NCBI RefSeq assembly: GCF_000820045.1
Contig: NZ_CDBJ01000053.1
Coordinates: 176,809 to 240,808, forward strand
DNA: 64,000 bases
Reading direction: 5' to 3'
Origin: Aeromonas rivuli
GTDB taxonomy: Bacteria; Pseudomonadota; Gammaproteobacteria; Enterobacterales; Aeromonadaceae
How positions within the stretch are numbered: position 1 is the first letter of the stretch; every line of letters starts with the position of its first letter. A program made the translations under genes and the position numbers. A model generated the notes under the pieces. It was not told the DNA's origin. It saw nothing but the letters and a program-made list of their open reading frames with translations, and searched no databases. Positions 30,335 to 39,666 of this stretch are shown in pieces.

Positions 30335-30997
30335 CTAGCGGGTCACCATCTGCTGCGCCCGCTTGACCTGATCCTCGGGGCTTTCGTTGCGCGGCGGTAT
30401 GGTAATGCCCTTCTGGCAAGCTGGCTTGGCCTCCATGCGCGCCATCCAGGCCTGCAGATGCGGCAGACCCTCGATGGAGATGCCGCTCCAGTCATAGATC
30501 CGCACCCAGGGCCAGGTGGCGATGTCGGCGATGCTGTACTCGTCGGCCAGGTACTCATGGTGAGCAAGATGGCCGTCGAGCACTTCGAACAGACGGCGCC
30601 CCTCCTTCTGGTAACGCTCTATGGCCGCCGGGATCTTCTCTGGGAAGTAGCGATAGAAGACGTTGGCCTGGCCCATCATGGGGCCGACGCCGCCCATCTG
30701 GAACATCAGCCACTGGATGGCCTGGGAGCGACGCTTAGGCTCTTGCGGCAGCAGCTTGCCGGTTTTTTCCGCCAGATAGAGCAGGATGGCGCCGGATTCG
30801 AACACAGCGAAGTCACCATTATCCCGATCGACGATGGCAGGGATGCGGCCATTGGGGTTGATGGCCAGAAACTCAGGCTTCTTCTGCTCCTGGGTCGAAA
30901 AATCGAGCGGGATCACGTTATAAGGCAGACCCAACTCTTCGAGGGCGATGGCGACCTTGAAGCCGTTTGGCGTCGCGGCCGTGTAGAAATCAATCAT
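30335..30997 (-). CDS. Glutathione transferase family protein, YfcG/YghU-like
   Basis: The 220-residue protein has an N-terminal thioredoxin-like GST domain ([50 protein letters not shown]) and a helical C-terminal domain. The threonine/asparagine pair in TPNG follows E. coli YfcG, a disulfide-bond oxidoreductase that uses glutathione. AAGGAG lies six bases before ATG 30997; an ATG three bases upstream is the alternative. It lies 59 bp after a second GST gene on the same strand, so the two are probably co-transcribed. Confidence 0.88.
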   Translation of the reverse strand: MIDFYTAATPNGFKVAIALEELGLPYNVIPLDFSTQEQKKPEFLAINPNGRIPAIVDRDNGDFAVFESGAILLYLAEKTGKLLPQEPKRRSQAIQWLMFQMGGVGPMMGQANVFYRYFPEKIPAAIERYQKEGRRLFEVLDGHLAHHEYLADEYSIADIATWPWVRIYDWSGISIEGLPHLQAWMARMEAKPACQKGITIPPRNESPEDQVKRAQQMVTR

Positions 30998-31056
30998 CAT
31001 CTTCTCCTTGGTTGCCCAACACACAGGGTGCTGGGCGTCTCTGATGGTAGAGTGAC

Positions 31057-31668
31057 TCAGGCCTGGGCACTGGGTCTGCTTGAGACCGCATCATACCAAC
31101 GCTTGAGGGATGTCTGCTCATCGGCTATGTGCAGTTCCAGCGTCCTGGCGGCAAAATCTATGGCGCATATGGCAAGAATGTCGGCGATAGTGAAACGATC
31201 TCCGGCAATATAGGCAGACTCTTGCAGCCTTTCCTCCAACTTGCCGAACCACTGACTCGTCAATAATTTGCACTCCTGGCCCCACTCGGGGAAGCAAGTC
31301 TCCCTGTCCTGATAAAAGCCGGTGATGTGGCGAAAGGCCATGCCCGCTGGCAGCCAGAGGTTGAACTCGATGAAGCGGCTCCACATCTCTATCTGAGCCC
31401 GCTCCAGCGCCGTGGCGCCAAACAGATTGTTATCGGGGTAGAGCTCCTCGAAGTAACGGCAGATAGCGACCGATTCGCTCAGATAGCTACCGTCATCCAA
31501 CGCCAGCACCGGAATACGCCCGGCCGGATTCTTGGTCAGAAAGTCCGGACTCAGGTTCTCACCGCCGCTCAGATCGACCTGTTCATAGGCCATGTCGACC
31601 CCTTTCTCGGCCAGAAACATCCGGACCCGGCGCGCATTGGGGGCTCGCCGCAATTCATAGACTTTCAT
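31057..31668 (-). CDS. Glutathione S-transferase family protein
   Basis: The 203-residue protein has the GST N-terminal fold ([55 protein letters not shown]) and the C-terminal helical domain with [28 protein letters not shown] resembles the serine-less beta-like and GstB-type enzymes; the substrate is unknown. Start ATG 31668 has GGAG upstream. It is divergent from a TetR-family gene with repeated operator-like sites between them, suggesting repression relieved by an electrophile. Confidence 0.88.
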   Translation of the reverse strand: MKVYELRRAPNARRVRMFLAEKGVDMAYEQVDLSGGENLSPDFLTKNPAGRIPVLALDDGSYLSESVAICRYFEELYPDNNLFGATALERAQIEMWSRFIEFNLWLPAGMAFRHITGFYQDRETCFPEWGQECKLLTSQWFGKLEERLQESAYIAGDRFTIADILAICAIDFAARTLELHIADEQTSLKRWYDAVSSRPSAQA

Positions 31669-31681
31669 CCTGCTCTCCATT

Positions 31682-31724
31682 TCTAAACGAACAGTTAGAA
31701 ACTAGTCTTATCTAAACGAACGGT
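31682..31724. promoter_or_regulatory. Direct-repeat operator between the GST gene and the TetR gene
   Basis: TCTAAACGAACRGT occurs twice (31682-31695 and 31711-31724), 29 bp apart, in the short gap between the divergent genes. This is a likely TetR-family binding region; two sites about three helical turns apart would fit cooperative binding. Confidence 0.5.
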
Positions 31725-31757
31725 CAAGAATTTGTTATAGTGGCAACAGGAGACACT

Positions 31758-32363
31758 ATGGCCCGAAAAACTGCATTCGATCCAGCCGAAAAGCTGGAAC
31801 AAGCCATGACACTGTTCTGGCAAAAAGGCTTTGAGGCAACCTCGATCCAGGATCTGGTCGATGCCTTGGGCATCAATCGTTTCAGCCTCTACAACAGCTT
31901 CGGCGACAAGCACACCCTGTTTCAACTGGCGCTGGATCACTACATCGACAAGGTCTCACGCCAGCGCCTCACCCCTCTGCTCTGCGAGCGCGGCGGGCTT
32001 GCGGCCATCCATGGCTGGCTAGATGCTCTGGCACTGCGCCTGACTCAACCCGGCAACCTGGGTTGTTTCTTGCAAAATGCCCAGATAGGCACAGCCATGG
32101 ATGAACCCAGGGTGCATGAGTGCATTGCGGCCATGCACCAGGAGTTGCAGCAGGCGCTGACCCATGCGCTCAGGGTCGCGATTCGAGATGGGGAATTGGC
32201 AGGCAATACAGACGTGGAAGCACTGGCGCGCTTTTTGTTTGTGCATGTGCAGGGCTGTATCTTGCTCGGGAAGGGAGGAGGCAATGGCGACACCTTGCGC
32301 GCCGACATTGCCACCCTCAAACGACAGCTCACCCTGTGGCAGGGCGGCCAACTGACGGCCTAG
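31758..32363 (+). CDS. TetR/AcrR family transcriptional regulator
   Basis: The 201-residue regulator has the HTH at residues 15-55 (GFEATSIQDLVDALGINRFSLYNSFGDKHTLFQLAL), close to the NemR/YxaF group that senses electrophiles. The C-terminal ligand domain holds GCFLQNA, including a cysteine that could act as a sensor. AGGAGACACT precedes ATG 31758. It is divergent from the GST pair. Its last codons overlap the end of the convergent gene at 32360 by four bases. Confidence 0.9.
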   Translation: MARKTAFDPAEKLEQAMTLFWQKGFEATSIQDLVDALGINRFSLYNSFGDKHTLFQLALDHYIDKVSRQRLTPLLCERGGLAAIHGWLDALALRLTQPGNLGCFLQNAQIGTAMDEPRVHECIAAMHQELQQALTHALRVAIRDGELAGNTDVEALARFLFVHVQGCILLGKGGGNGDTLRADIATLKRQLTLWQGGQLTA

Positions 32364-32824
32364 TTAACAGTCCCCGGCTGGCTGCGCTGACGCAGCAGGC
32401 TCAGCCGTGACAACAGTGGAAGGTACGAGGCGAGTTTGTCCAGCAGCAGCTGGCTGCTGGCCGGGCTCTCCCACTCGTGACCATCCATCACAATGCCGTT
32501 GGAGACGAAGTAGTAGCGGGGATCCCGTACATCAGGCCCACGGCGCGAGTTCGCCCCTCCCGAATCCTCCGCCGTACACACCCAGAGCGGCAGCACGGGC
32601 AGTCCAATCGAGGTCTCGGTCTCCCCCGCCGCAGATTCCGGCCAGTGGGCCTCATCATCGAGTAGCAAGATGGCGGCCTCATCTCGAGTCGGATTCCATT
32701 GACTCGGACTGGTCACCACGATGCGGTTAAAATAGGTGCCGACGTCGGCGGACGTCTGTAACGCCTGCAGCAACCCATTGACCGCCATGGACGACGGTTT
32801 ATGACTGACTAATGACAAGTTCAT
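32360..32824 (-). CDS. Hypothetical protein
   Basis: The 154-residue product is not a family I recognise. It has no signal peptide or membrane helix. The middle is hydrophobic and acidic (EAAILLLDDEAHWPE, IGLPVLPLWVCTAEDSGG) and the C-terminal part is helical. Start ATG 32824 has AGGGA nine bases upstream. It converges with the TetR gene, overlapping it by four bases. Codon use looks like that of the neighbours. Confidence 0.6.
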   Translation of the reverse strand: MNLSLVSHKPSSMAVNGLLQALQTSADVGTYFNRIVVTSPSQWNPTRDEAAILLLDDEAHWPESAAGETETSIGLPVLPLWVCTAEDSGGANSRRGPDVRDPRYYFVSNGIVMDGHEWESPASSQLLLDKLASYLPLLSRLSLLRQRSQPGTVN

Positions 32825-32963
32825 ACGACACATCCCTATGAGTGATGGAGCTTGTTATTACACGTGCCAGGGGTCTGGCGAGACAAGACTAGACCAAAAT
32901 GTTATGTAAAGTCAGCCATTGATGGATGCTATATATTTAGCGCTTCCCTATGGGGGATAAAGC

Positions 32964-32991
32964 TTGCGGTTCAAAAGTATGCTGCTATAAT
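32964..32991 (+). promoter_or_regulatory. Candidate suhB promoter
   Basis: -35 TTGCGG (32964-32969), 16-bp spacer, -10 TATAAT (32986-32991). Predicted transcription start near 32998, 39 bp before the suhB ATG. Confidence 0.6.
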
Positions 32992-33036
32992 TTCGCGTCC
33001 TTTTATCCCCGTTCTTTAACATCCAGTGGTGAACCT

Positions 33037-33840
33037 ATGCATCCGATGCTGAATATCGCCGTGCGCGCTGCGCGCAACGCCGGTCAAGTAGTAGTAAAAG
33101 CCTTCTCCCAGCCCGAAAACATCGAGGCCACTCAGAAAGGCAGCAATGACTTCGTGACCAACGTTGACCGTGAAGCCGAAGCGGCCATCATTCATACCAT
33201 CAAAAAATCTTACCCGGAACACAGCATCATCGCTGAAGAGTCTGGTGAGATTGCCGGTACCAATCCGGACTACCAATGGATCATTGACCCACTGGATGGC
33301 ACGACCAACCTGGTCAAGGGCATTCCGCACTTTGCCGTCTCCATCGCCCTGCGCGTCAAGGGCAAGACCGAACAGGCCGTCGTCTACGATCCCATCCGTG
33401 ACGAACTCTTTACCGCTACCCGTGGTAATGGCGCCCAGCTGAACGGCTACCGCATCCGTGTCGGCAAAGCCAAAGACCTGTCCGGCACCGTGCTGGCCAC
33501 CGGCTTCCCGTTCAAGCAAAAACACCACATCGAGCCCTACCTGAAGATGTTCCAGAGCATGTTCATCGAGTGTGCTGACATCCGTCGCGCTGCCGCGCCT
33601 TCCCTGGATCTGGCCTATGTCGCCGCTGGCCGCATCGACGGTTACTGGGAAATCGGCCTCAAGCCTTGGGAAAGTGCCGCCGGTGAACTGCTGGCCAAAG
33701 AGTCCGGCGCCATCGTCACCGATTTCGTGGGTGGTCATAACTACGAAAACTCCGGCAACATGGTGGTTGCCAACCCGCGCGTCCTCAAAGTGATGCTCGG
33801 CAAGATCCGCGAGAATCTGCCGGAATCCCTGGCCAAATAA
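33037..33840 (+). CDS. suhB: Inositol-1-monophosphatase family protein SuhB
   Basis: The 267-residue protein has the same length as E. coli SuhB, which is both an inositol monophosphatase and a part of the rRNA antitermination complex. The metal-binding motif is E67 (IIAEESGE) plus D84-P-L-D87-GTTN, and the second motif is GLKPWESAAGELLAKESG near the C-terminus. I chose ATG 33037 (MHPMLNIAVRAARNAG) because it matches the family start; the frame is open 29 codons upstream over the promoter. Confidence 0.95.
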   Translation: MHPMLNIAVRAARNAGQVVVKAFSQPENIEATQKGSNDFVTNVDREAEAAIIHTIKKSYPEHSIIAEESGEIAGTNPDYQWIIDPLDGTTNLVKGIPHFAVSIALRVKGKTEQAVVYDPIRDELFTATRGNGAQLNGYRIRVGKAKDLSGTVLATGFPFKQKHHIEPYLKMFQSMFIECADIRRAAAPSLDLAYVAAGRIDGYWEIGLKPWESAAGELLAKESGAIVTDFVGGHNYENSGNMVVANPRVLKVMLGKIRENLPESLAK

Positions 33841-33863
33841 GCCAGTTCCGACTCTTGCACCTT

Positions 33864-33890
33864 AAACCCGGCTCAGACCGGGTTTTTTTA
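33864..33890 (+). terminator. suhB terminator
   Basis: AACCCGG / CCGGGTT with a six-base loop, then TTTTT; 24 bp after the stop. Confidence 0.85.
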
Positions 33891-34058
33891 TATCTGATAC
33901 TTATCAAGGCAACCAGGGATCCAGGCCGTAGTACCGCTCTCCAACGCAGCCATCCCCAAGCCCTTGATACAGGCCCCCCAGCCCTGACGTCCCGGATGAC
34001 TCGATGTGCCATGTTGCCGCCTGATCACATTGCCCGCGACCGCCTTCCTGGCAGCCCG

Positions 34059-34092
34059 CTAAAAACAAACACCCGGCGCCAGGCCGGGTGTT
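34059..34092 (-). terminator. Chemoreceptor gene terminator
   Basis: On the minus strand AACACCCGGC / GCCGGGTGTT with a five-base loop, then TGTTTTTAG, 53 bp after the stop. The remaining 33891-34058 shows nothing I can identify. Confidence 0.75.
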
Positions 34093-34145
34093 GAAATTAA
34101 CGCGCAGCGACCGGGCCAGTCTGAGCCAACCCGATACTGATCTCA

Positions 34146-35777
34146 TCAGACCAGGCGGAAGCGGCCTATGGTCTGCTTGAGCCCGGCCGCCAACTGGCTC
34201 AGCTCCAGGCAGGCCTGGGCTGTGTGCTCGGCACCGGTTGCAACCTCGCGAGAAGACTCATTTATCCGCTCGACATTGCGCCCCAGCTCGTCGGAGACCG
34301 CATCCTGCTCGCTGCAGGCACTGGCGATCTGGATGGCCATGTCGGCTATCTGGGCCATAGCCTCTTCTATCTGCTGAATACCCACCCCAGTCTGTTCGCT
34401 CTGGCCGACACACTGGCGGATCATGTCACAGCTCTGCCCCGTCACCTTGCGCGCCTGGTTCGCCCGGGCCTGCAGCGTCTCTATGATGGCAATGATCTCC
34501 CCGGTGGAGGCCTGAGTACGGCCAGCCAGGGTACGTACCTCATCGGCCACCACGGCGAAGCCACGACCCTGCTCACCCGCCCGCGCCGCCTCGATGGCAG
34601 CATTGAGCGCCAGCAAGTTGGTCTGATCGGCGATGCCACGGATCACATCGACCACCAGATTGATCTGGGCCGACTCCCGCTCCAGCTCGGTTACCAGGAT
34701 GCCGGCCTGCTCCATCTCGGCGGCCACCTGATTGATGGCGTCCAGGGAGCCCTGCACATCCTGGTTGCCACGACGAGCCAACCGGTTGGCGGCGCTCGCA
34801 GAATCAGAGGCCATCTCGGTATTGCCAGCTACATCCGCCACCGTCGCCTTCATCTGCGCCATGGCGGTCGCCACTTGCGTGATCTCCTGCTGTTGATGGG
34901 CGATCCCCCGTGAAGATTGCTCGGAGACGGCGCTCACCTCCTCGATGGCCGTACCCAGCTGGGTGACGGCGGCCACCACCTCTTCAATGAGCCGGCGCAG
35001 GTTGTCCTGCATCTGCAACGTGGCCTTGGCAAGCATGCCCAGCTCATCCTTGCCGATGTGCTGACGATCCAGTCTGTGGGTCAAGTCTCCGGCGGCGATG
35101 GCATTGGCCTGACTCACCACGGCCTGCAGGGGTCGGCAGATCTGGCGCGTCAGGAACCAGGTCATGGCGATCATGAACAGCACCAGGGCCCCGATGCTGA
35201 CGCTGGAGAGGGTAAGCAGCGTGCTGATACTGCCGAGCAGCCCTCCCCGGTTTTCCTGCACAAAGCCCAGATTGACGCTGATCAGGTTGTTCACCTCCTC
35301 CTCCAGGCGGCTATAACCCTCATTGGTCTGGAACAGCTGAACGCGGGCCTGTTCCCGGTTGCCCTGGGTGAGCTGGCGCTCAAAATCGCCCACACTCTGT
35401 CGATAGTCGAGCCAGGCCTGCTTGGTACGATTGAATACCTGACGCTCATTATCGCTACCGACCGTGGCTTCATAGCCGCGCATAGCCCCATCCACCTTGC
35501 CGATATTGGCCTGGATCCGGCCAAGCCGCGCCTGCAGATCGGCCGCATCATCCACCATCAGCACGGCAAACTGGGCACGGCGCACATAAGAGACGTCATA
35601 CATGAGGTTTTCAACCGAGATGACACTCGGCAGGGTTGAGTCGGTAAAATTCAATACGCGTTCCCGCACCGTTCTTAATTCACTGGCGAGGAAGAGACCG
35701 AATGTCATATTGACGATGGCGATCACGAAAAACACCAGGGCAATTTTCTTGCCGATGGAGAGGTCTTTATAAAACAT
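34146..35777 (-). CDS. Methyl-accepting chemotaxis protein with 4HB ligand domain
   Basis: The 543-residue chemoreceptor has TM1 at about 12-31, a periplasmic four-helix-bundle domain to about 185, TM2 at about 187-211 and a HAMP domain to about 265. A cytoplasmic coiled-coil signalling region follows. The hairpin tip that contacts CheA/CheW is [44 protein letters not shown]. The ligand is unknown. No C-terminal CheR-binding pentapeptide is present (it ends IGRFRLV). It is a single-gene unit with a long upstream gap. Confidence 0.92.
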   Translation of the reverse strand: MFYKDLSIGKKIALVFFVIAIVNMTFGLFLASELRTVRERVLNFTDSTLPSVISVENLMYDVSYVRRAQFAVLMVDDAADLQARLGRIQANIGKVDGAMRGYEATVGSDNERQVFNRTKQAWLDYRQSVGDFERQLTQGNREQARVQLFQTNEGYSRLEEEVNNLISVNLGFVQENRGGLLGSISTLLTLSSVSIGALVLFMIAMTWFLTRQICRPLQAVVSQANAIAAGDLTHRLDRQHIGKDELGMLAKATLQMQDNLRRLIEEVVAAVTQLGTAIEEVSAVSEQSSRGIAHQQQEITQVATAMAQMKATVADVAGNTEMASDSASAANRLARRGNQDVQGSLDAINQVAAEMEQAGILVTELERESAQINLVVDVIRGIADQTNLLALNAAIEAARAGEQGRGFAVVADEVRTLAGRTQASTGEIIAIIETLQARANQARKVTGQSCDMIRQCVGQSEQTGVGIQQIEEAMAQIADMAIQIASACSEQDAVSDELGRNVERINESSREVATGAEHTAQACLELSQLAAGLKQTIGRFRLV

Positions 35778-36306
35778 GTTTACCCATATTCCTCAACTGC
35801 CAAATGGCAGAGGCTGTTGGTCATCATGTCCTTATGGCATGCGCCGCCCGGGGGTCCTGCAGGGAGGTGTCGATAGGCCGAGAAGGGAAATTCCCGGCAG
35901 CGGCCGACTATATCATACCCCCTTGCCAACCCCGACTATTCGCGCCATGAATATTGGCAAGATTATTAACAGCACTGTATTTAACGGACCATCTATTAGT
36001 CTCAATAAATTAGCTAGTGCACTTTTTGATCTATTCAATCCATATATCACCGCTCATCCTGGCGGTTATCGTTTCGCCTGATAAAGATGCCCGGATAATA
36101 ACAACGTCCCTTTTTTATCTGCGCCATGATGGGATCCCCCTCTCCCGCGATTCGGTATCAGACCAACATTGAGCGACTTATCATCAGTGACGAATTTTTC
36201 CTGCAGAAGGCCAACTGCCATGGTGGGGCCAAAGGGCGAGTTAGGCTATGATGAGCGCCGACCCTGCCCCTCTTGCTACCTGCATGTTGTTACAAGGAGC
36301 TAACCC
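35778..36306. other. Intergenic region between the chemoreceptor and oxidoreductase genes
   Basis: No convincing gene. The part 35940-36080 is AT-rich and probably carries the promoters of both divergent genes. A plus-strand frame across 35776-36081 has no ribosome site and resembles no protein I know. Confidence 0.5.
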
Positions 36307-37287
36307 ATGATCAGACTCGCGGTGATCGGAACCAACTGGATCACAGAAAAATTCATCGAAGCGGCACTGCTGAGCAAGGCTTTTCAGCTGACCGCCGTCT
36401 ACTCCCGCCAGCGCGCCACCGCAGAAGCCTTTGCCGCCCAGTATGATGATCCGGCCTGCTTCGACGATCTGGCCGAGTTTGCCGCCAGCCCCTGCTTCGA
36501 CGCCGTCTACGTGGCGAGCCCCAACTCCCTGCACTGCCCCCATACGCTGCAACTGCTGGCGGCGGGCAAACATGTGATCTGCGAGAAGCCACTCGGCTCA
36601 AACCTGGCCGAGGTCGAGGCCATGTACCAGTGCGCCCGTGAGCGGGGCGTCGTCTTGTTCGAAGCCTTCAAGACCGCCTACCTGCCAAACTTCCGCCTGC
36701 TGGCCGAGCAACTGCCCCGTCTGGGCCAGGCGCGACGCGCCAGCTTCAGCTATTGCCAGTTCTCCTCCCGTTGGCCCAAGTACCTGGCCGGTGAGCAGCC
36801 CAATACCTTCAACCCGGCCTTCTCCAATGGCTCCATCATGGACATTGGCTACTACTGCGTGGCCAGCGCCATCGCCCTGTTTGGTGCGCCAGCCCGAGTC
36901 ACCGCCAGCGGCCAGTTGCTGGAGACCGGGGTCGACATTCAAGGCACAGTGCTGCTGCACTACCCGGATTTCGAGATGGTGATCAGCCACTCCAAGGTGT
37001 CTGACTCCTTTATCCCAAGCGAGATCCAGGGCAGCGAAGGCGCCTTCATCATAGAGCACCTCTCCGAGAGCACCGGGCTGACCTGGATAGGCCGCGACGG
37101 CCAGCGGGAAGTCCTGACCCTGCCCCAGTCTGACAACAGCATGATCTATGAGGCCACGGCCTTCGCCGCCCAGATAACCGCAGGCCAAATGGATGAAGCT
37201 GCGGTGACACGCTCCATCAACACGGCGCGGGTCATCACCCAGGTACGCCATCAGGTTGGTGTGCGCTTCCCGGCCGATCAAGCCTGA
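36307..37287 (+). CDS. Gfo/Idh/MocA family NAD(P)-dependent oxidoreductase
   Basis: The 326-residue protein has an N-terminal Rossmann domain (RLAVIGTNWITEKFIEAAL) and the family motif VICEKPLGSNLAE with the catalytic lysine of EKP. The C-terminal half is the alpha/beta substrate domain, including GSIMDIGYYCVASAIALFG. Such enzymes oxidise sugars or related polyols; the substrate is not evident and no sugar genes are adjacent. AAGGAG nine bases before ATG 36307 supports the start. Confidence 0.9.
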   Translation: MIRLAVIGTNWITEKFIEAALLSKAFQLTAVYSRQRATAEAFAAQYDDPACFDDLAEFAASPCFDAVYVASPNSLHCPHTLQLLAAGKHVICEKPLGSNLAEVEAMYQCARERGVVLFEAFKTAYLPNFRLLAEQLPRLGQARRASFSYCQFSSRWPKYLAGEQPNTFNPAFSNGSIMDIGYYCVASAIALFGAPARVTASGQLLETGVDIQGTVLLHYPDFEMVISHSKVSDSFIPSEIQGSEGAFIIEHLSESTGLTWIGRDGQREVLTLPQSDNSMIYEATAFAAQITAGQMDEAAVTRSINTARVITQVRHQVGVRFPADQA

Positions 37288-37310
37288 TTGGCCAGCCACT
37301 AGCCGATAGA

Positions 37311-37342
37311 AAGAGGCCCCGCACTGCGGGGCCTCTTGTTTT
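37311..37342. terminator. Bidirectional terminator
   Basis: AAGAGGCCCCGC / GCGGGGCCTCTT with loop ACT, followed by GTTTT on the plus strand; the flanking genes converge. Confidence 0.85.
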
Positions 37343-37365
37343 ACCGCTGTCCTATCACATGACCC

Positions 37366-37839
37366 CTAGAGCGTTGCGGCCAGCTCCGCCAGCTGATCCG
37401 TGCATTGGCCCCAACCGCTGTGAAAACCCATCGCCTCATGCTCCTTGCGATCCGCCTCGCTCCAATGACGTACCCATGCCCGATAACGGGTACCTTCCCC
37501 CTCGGGGGTAAAACTCAAGATCAGCGTCATGAAGGGACGGGCCGCCGGTTGCCAGGCTCGCTCATAGGCATCGGTCGAGACGATACGCCGCCCCGGCTCC
37601 AGTGCCAGGTAGATGCCGGGACAGGGGATCTGTTCACCATTGGGTCCCCCCATCACCACCAGGCTGGCCCCGCCAACCCGCACATCCAGCTCGGCGCTCA
37701 GGGTGCGCCAGGGCCGGGGAGCGAACCAGCGCATCAGCAACTCAGACTCGGTCCAGCAGCGATAAAGCGCCTCCGGCGAGGCCGCTATCCATCGCTCCAG
37801 CACCAGATCACGAGCCTCATCCAGCTGTTCTGTCATCAT
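37366..37839 (-). CDS. SRPBCC (AHSA1-like) family protein
   Basis: The 157-residue protein shows the START/AHSA1 pattern: RWIAASPEALYRCWTESELLMRWFAPRPW, DVRVGGASLVVMGGPNGEQIPCPGIYLALEPGRRIVSTDAY, then TLILSFTPEGEGTRYRAWVRH and a final helix HSGWGQCTDQLAEL. The fold binds hydrophobic ligands; the function of this group is unknown. It lies near a PhnB-like gene, a pairing common in bacterial genomes. Confidence 0.85.
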   Translation of the reverse strand: MMTEQLDEARDLVLERWIAASPEALYRCWTESELLMRWFAPRPWRTLSAELDVRVGGASLVVMGGPNGEQIPCPGIYLALEPGRRIVSTDAYERAWQPAARPFMTLILSFTPEGEGTRYRAWVRHWSEADRKEHEAMGFHSGWGQCTDQLAELAATL

Positions 37840-37947
37840 GGCATTGCTTCCTGTGTCAGTGAGATAACATCCGATTGATCAGAGAGGGGGCGAAGGCTCA
37901 CCGCCGCCTAGCCAAGCGACATGAGTGGGCCCCCCGGCAAGCGAGCC

Positions 37948-38442
37948 TCACGCATTTCCCTCATAGGCCCGCTGCAAGGTTGCGATGTCGAGTCGTCCCA
38001 TTCTCATCAGGGCGCCAAACACCCGGGCACTAGCGGCGGGATCCCCTGAGAGCCACTGGGGCAGTTGCCGTGGCACCAGTTGCCAGGAGAGCCCGAACCT
38101 GTCTTGCAGCCAGCCGCACTGATCCGCGCGCCCCCCTTCGCTCAAAGCCTGCCAGCGCTTATCCAGCTCCAGTTGATTGTCACAGTACCCCACCAGCGAG
38201 CAGGCCGGCGTGTTGGGAAATTGCGGCCCACCATTGAGGGCTAGGTAGTGGCTCCCCTCGAGGCGGAAATGCACCGTCAGCACGCTGGCCGCCGGGCGAT
38301 GCGTACCGGGCAGAGGCGGATCAGCCTCTTGCCCGGGATAGTGGTTGATGGCCAGGATCCCGGACTCGGGAAACAGGCTGGTGTAGAGTTCGGCGGCGGC
38401 CTGGGCCTGGCCGTCGAACCAGAGGCAGGGAATGACGCCCAT
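37948..38442 (-). CDS. PhnB-like VOC family protein
   Basis: The 164-residue protein has the PhnB / 3-demethylubiquinone methyltransferase-like fold (VOC superfamily), with PCLWFDGQAQAAAELYTSLFPESGI at the start, FALNGGP-like LALNGGPQFPNTPACSL in the middle and QLVPRQLPQWLSGDPAASARVFGALMRMGRLDIATLQRAY at the end. AGGAG lies seven bases before ATG 38442. The biochemical role of the family is unclear; the methyltransferase name is only historical. Confidence 0.88.
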   Translation of the reverse strand: MGVIPCLWFDGQAQAAAELYTSLFPESGILAINHYPGQEADPPLPGTHRPAASVLTVHFRLEGSHYLALNGGPQFPNTPACSLVGYCDNQLELDKRWQALSEGGRADQCGWLQDRFGLSWQLVPRQLPQWLSGDPAASARVFGALMRMGRLDIATLQRAYEGNA

Positions 38443-38551
38443 GGGATGACTCCTGTTGAACCAGCAATGAGTATAAATGCCCTTCCGGGGAGGGCCAGTT
38501 CACCCCCGTTGGACGCTGCGCGCTTGCTAACCGGCACCCATCCCCCTGACA

Positions 38552-38893
38552 TCACGGGTTCTTGACCAGCAGCCACTCCCCTTTGCCAATGGGCAGCAAC
38601 AGTTGCTGAAATCCGGGATCCTGTGCCACCTCCGTCATCCAATCCACGCGTTCATGGTGATGGGAGATGGCGTTGTCGACGACGAGCAGGCCACGGGTGG
38701 ACAGTCGCGCCCTGATGCTCGGCCACCAGCTGGGGTACTGGCTGCGATCCGCATCGAGGAAAACAAGATCGAATGCCCCCTTGGCCAGGCCAGGCAGTAT
38801 GGCCTCCGCTTTCCCCGCCAACTGGATGATGACGCTCTCCAGCCCCGCACGGTGAAAATTCGCCTGCGCCATCGTCCGTTTCAGCGGCGTCAT
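38552..38893 (-). pseudogene. Truncated O-methyltransferase, C-terminal half only
   Basis: The 113 residues match the C-terminal half of SAM-dependent O-methyltransferases of the CaiE/COMT-like family: DLVFLDADRSQYPSWWPSIRARLSTRGLLVVDNAISH is the metal- and SAM-side core. The N-terminal part with the glycine-rich SAM motif, about 80-100 residues, is missing. The frame opens at ATG 38893, which overlaps the stop of the SoxR-like gene as TAATG. The remnant is therefore translationally coupled and might still be made, but it cannot form a normal methyltransferase. I call it a pseudogene with reservation. Confidence 0.65.
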
Positions 38894-39432
38894 TATTGGT
38901 CATCTATATCGGGGGGAAAATCCCCCATCAGGTAACGAGCCCCGGCACCATGACGAGCGGCCTGATCTTGCGGGTTGTAGAGGGCGCAGTGGCGCAGGGA
39001 GAGACAACCGCAGCCCACACAGGCGCTAAGCTTGCGCTGCATCAGTTGCAGCGCCGTGATGCGGGCCTCGAGCAGCAACTGCCAGTCACGGGCAAGGGCG
39101 GACCAATCCTCCGGGGTCGGTGTGCGCCCCTCGGGCAGCCCGGCCAGGGCATGCCCTATCTCTTCCAGGCTAAGACCCACTCCTTGTGCGGCGCGGATGA
39201 AGGCGACACGGCGCAGCACATGCTGGGGATAGACTCGTTGCCCCCCCTGGCTGCGAGCACTGCTGATCAGCCCTTTCTGCTCGTAGAAGCGCAAGGCACT
39301 GGCCTTGACCCCGGCGCGCTTGGCGAGTTGGCCGATGGCAAGCCAGGCACGGCCAAGCTCGCCATTCAGCATGCTCTGTTCGGGGGCTGAAGGGATTGGC
39401 CCCTGCCCGCGTTCAATATCGCCCTTGCTCAT
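38893..39432 (-). CDS. soxR: SoxR-like redox-sensing MerR regulator
   Basis: The 179-residue MerR-family protein has the HTH at about residues 31-65 (AIGQLAKRAGVKASALRFYEQKGLISSARSQGGQRVYP) and the SoxR [2Fe-2S] site CVGCGCLSLRHC (C-X2-C-X-C-X5-C). The cluster senses redox-active compounds. About 25 residues precede the usual SoxR start; GGGAGG before ATG 39432 supports the longer form, with ATG 39372 as the alternative. It is divergent from the questin-oxidase-like gene, whose promoter has a SoxR-type palindrome. In E. coli the Rsx complex, also encoded in this window, reduces SoxR. Confidence 0.9.
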   Translation of the reverse strand: MSKGDIERGQGPIPSAPEQSMLNGELGRAWLAIGQLAKRAGVKASALRFYEQKGLISSARSQGGQRVYPQHVLRRVAFIRAAQGVGLSLEEIGHALAGLPEGRTPTPEDWSALARDWQLLLEARITALQLMQRKLSACVGCGCLSLRHCALYNPQDQAARHGAGARYLMGDFPPDIDDQ

Positions 39433-39604
39433 TGATACCTCCCTGCTTCACCAATCAATGTCCGCTCTGGGACAAAACGCGCTCCCTGTGGCTGTCGCTT
39501 GCCCTCATCCCTCATCCCTAATCCCTCATCTCTCATGCTCCAGCATCCCTCATGTTCCAGCATCCAAGTCAGCGCCCCCTGGACAAGAGGCTGCACCGGG
39601 CCCC

Positions 39605-39635
39605 TTGACTTAAAGTTAACTTTAACTTGCATGAT
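39605..39635 (+). promoter_or_regulatory. SoxR-type promoter for the questin-oxidase-like gene
   Basis: -35 TTGACT (39605-39610) and -10 CATGAT (39630-39635) are 19 bp apart, the overlong spacing used by MerR-family activators. The spacer holds the perfect palindrome TTAAAGTTAACTTTAA (39610-39625), whose centre AGTTAACT equals that of the SoxR consensus CCTCAAGTTAACTTGAGG. Confidence 0.65.
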
Positions 39636-39666
39636 TCGAACTCTCACCGTCAAGGAGTCACCGCAT

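Noticed and set aside
35776-36081. Plus-strand frame of 101 codons upstream of the oxidoreductase
   Set aside because: No ribosome site, no known family, and it covers the promoter region of the chemoreceptor.
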